DNA of 64,000 nt, from NCBI GenBank assembly GCA_943788505.1, contig CALSQR010000001.1:434001-498000 (forward strand), given 5' to 3'. Positions 63,948 to 64,000 of the stretch are shown here, in pieces; the first letter of the stretch is position 1, and each line of letters opens with the position of its first letter. The notes under the pieces are model-generated. The model was given only the letters and a program-made list of their open reading frames with translations, made no database searches and was not told where the DNA came from. Position numbers and translations under genes: made by a program. Source of the DNA: an uncultured bacterium. GTDB lineage: Bacteria; Bacteroidota; Rhodothermia; Rhodothermales; UBA10348.

Positions 63948-64000
63948 TCAGCCTCTGAGGGTAATAATTAGCGCAAGACTCATCATCATGAAACCCGCAC
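63948..64000 (-). CDS. Possible C-terminal end of a membrane protein (edge fragment)
   Basis: Sixteen codons at the right edge read AGFMMMSLALIITLRG followed by TGA. It is one hydrophobic helix, as in the last membrane segment of a transporter. If real, it would be cotranscribed with the receptor (110-bp gap). Too short for a firm call. Confidence 0.25.
   Translation of the reverse strand, partial: AGFMMMSLALIITLRG

Noticed and set aside
63988-64000. Plus-strand ATG at the right edge
   Set aside because: Only four codons are visible, so no gene can be supported.
1-64000. CRISPR array, toxin-antitoxin pair, insertion sequence, prophage or defence system
   Set aside because: Looked for direct-repeat arrays, transposase, integrase, nuclease-helicase and small paired genes; none found.

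Overview
The window looks like a chromosomal segment of a free-living, Gram-negative member of the Rhodothermota/Balneolota branch of the Bacteroidota-like bacteria; base composition looks close to 50% GC by eye. The reasons are the linked outer-membrane biogenesis set (dxr, rseP, uppS, bamA, two ompH/Skp genes), a TonB with the N-terminal pattern seen in that group, a secreted protein with a Bacteroidota-style N-terminus, HU-like/SPOR proteins beside ExbBD, and many SusC/TonB-type or other beta-barrels. Taxonomy is inferred from gene content only. Three tRNA genes have sigma70-like promoters, all with 18-bp spacers. No phage, insertion sequence, CRISPR array, rRNA gene or complete defence system was seen.

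Layout. 1-4536 (minus): 5' part of a tonB gene cut by the window edge; a LuxR-type response regulator; a PAS histidine kinase broken by two in-frame stops and a terminal frameshift; sixA; folB; a cytochrome P460-like lipoprotein. 4608-6600: a membrane-anchored coiled-coil protein with an HhH-like end, converging on a PfkB-family sugar kinase. 6800-14333 (plus): an envelope and energy-transduction cluster with a ~1000-residue TPR protein, a beta-barrel protein, an HU-like small protein, an HU/SPOR protein, ExbB and ExbD. 14416-15930 (minus): comM interrupted by one in-frame TAG. 16081-17471: nadK, tRNA-Phe, tRNA-Asp and a terminator whose 3' arm is tandemly repeated. 17618-21415: DUF1801 protein, lipoprotein sulfatase, PHP-domain lipoprotein, WbqC-like protein. 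21500-27173 (plus): LD-carboxypeptidase, purN, purH, mreC (no mreB or mreD nearby) and dacB/PBP4. 27268-30400: hslV, a NYN-domain protein, hslU. 30400-35426: GNAT/FemAB-like protein, GT-C-like membrane protein, flippase, lipoprotein endo/exonuclease/phosphatase-family protein. 35451-36631: bidirectional terminator, tRNA-Gly, folD. 36841-41794 (plus): a secreted-protein head, a beta-barrel and a regulatory-domain plus MscS-like protein, joined by two apparent frameshifts. 41901-51525 (minus): OsmC, surE, panB, then ompH, ompH, bamA, uppS, rseP, dxr. 51639-58347 (plus): TPR protein, a secreted protein often misnamed asparagine synthetase B, thioesterase, small beta-barrel, RmlD-like reductase, serS. 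58396-64000: a VLCAD-like acyl-CoA dehydrogenase, pyrF, an ABM-fold protein, a TonB-dependent receptor and a partial reading frame.

How the genes fit together. Much of the window serves the envelope. UppS makes the lipid carrier, DXR feeds isoprenoids, LD-carboxypeptidase, PBP4, MreC and SPOR act on the wall, OmpH and BamA fold beta-barrels, and TonB/ExbBD energise receptors such as the one at the right end. Housekeeping genes (hslUV, serS, purN/purH, pyrF, nadK, folD, panB) are intact. The damage is confined to genes usually dispensable (a sensor kinase, comM, a surface protein locus). That pattern points to real gene decay more than to random sequence error, although the two or three homopolymer or junction shifts need read-level checking.
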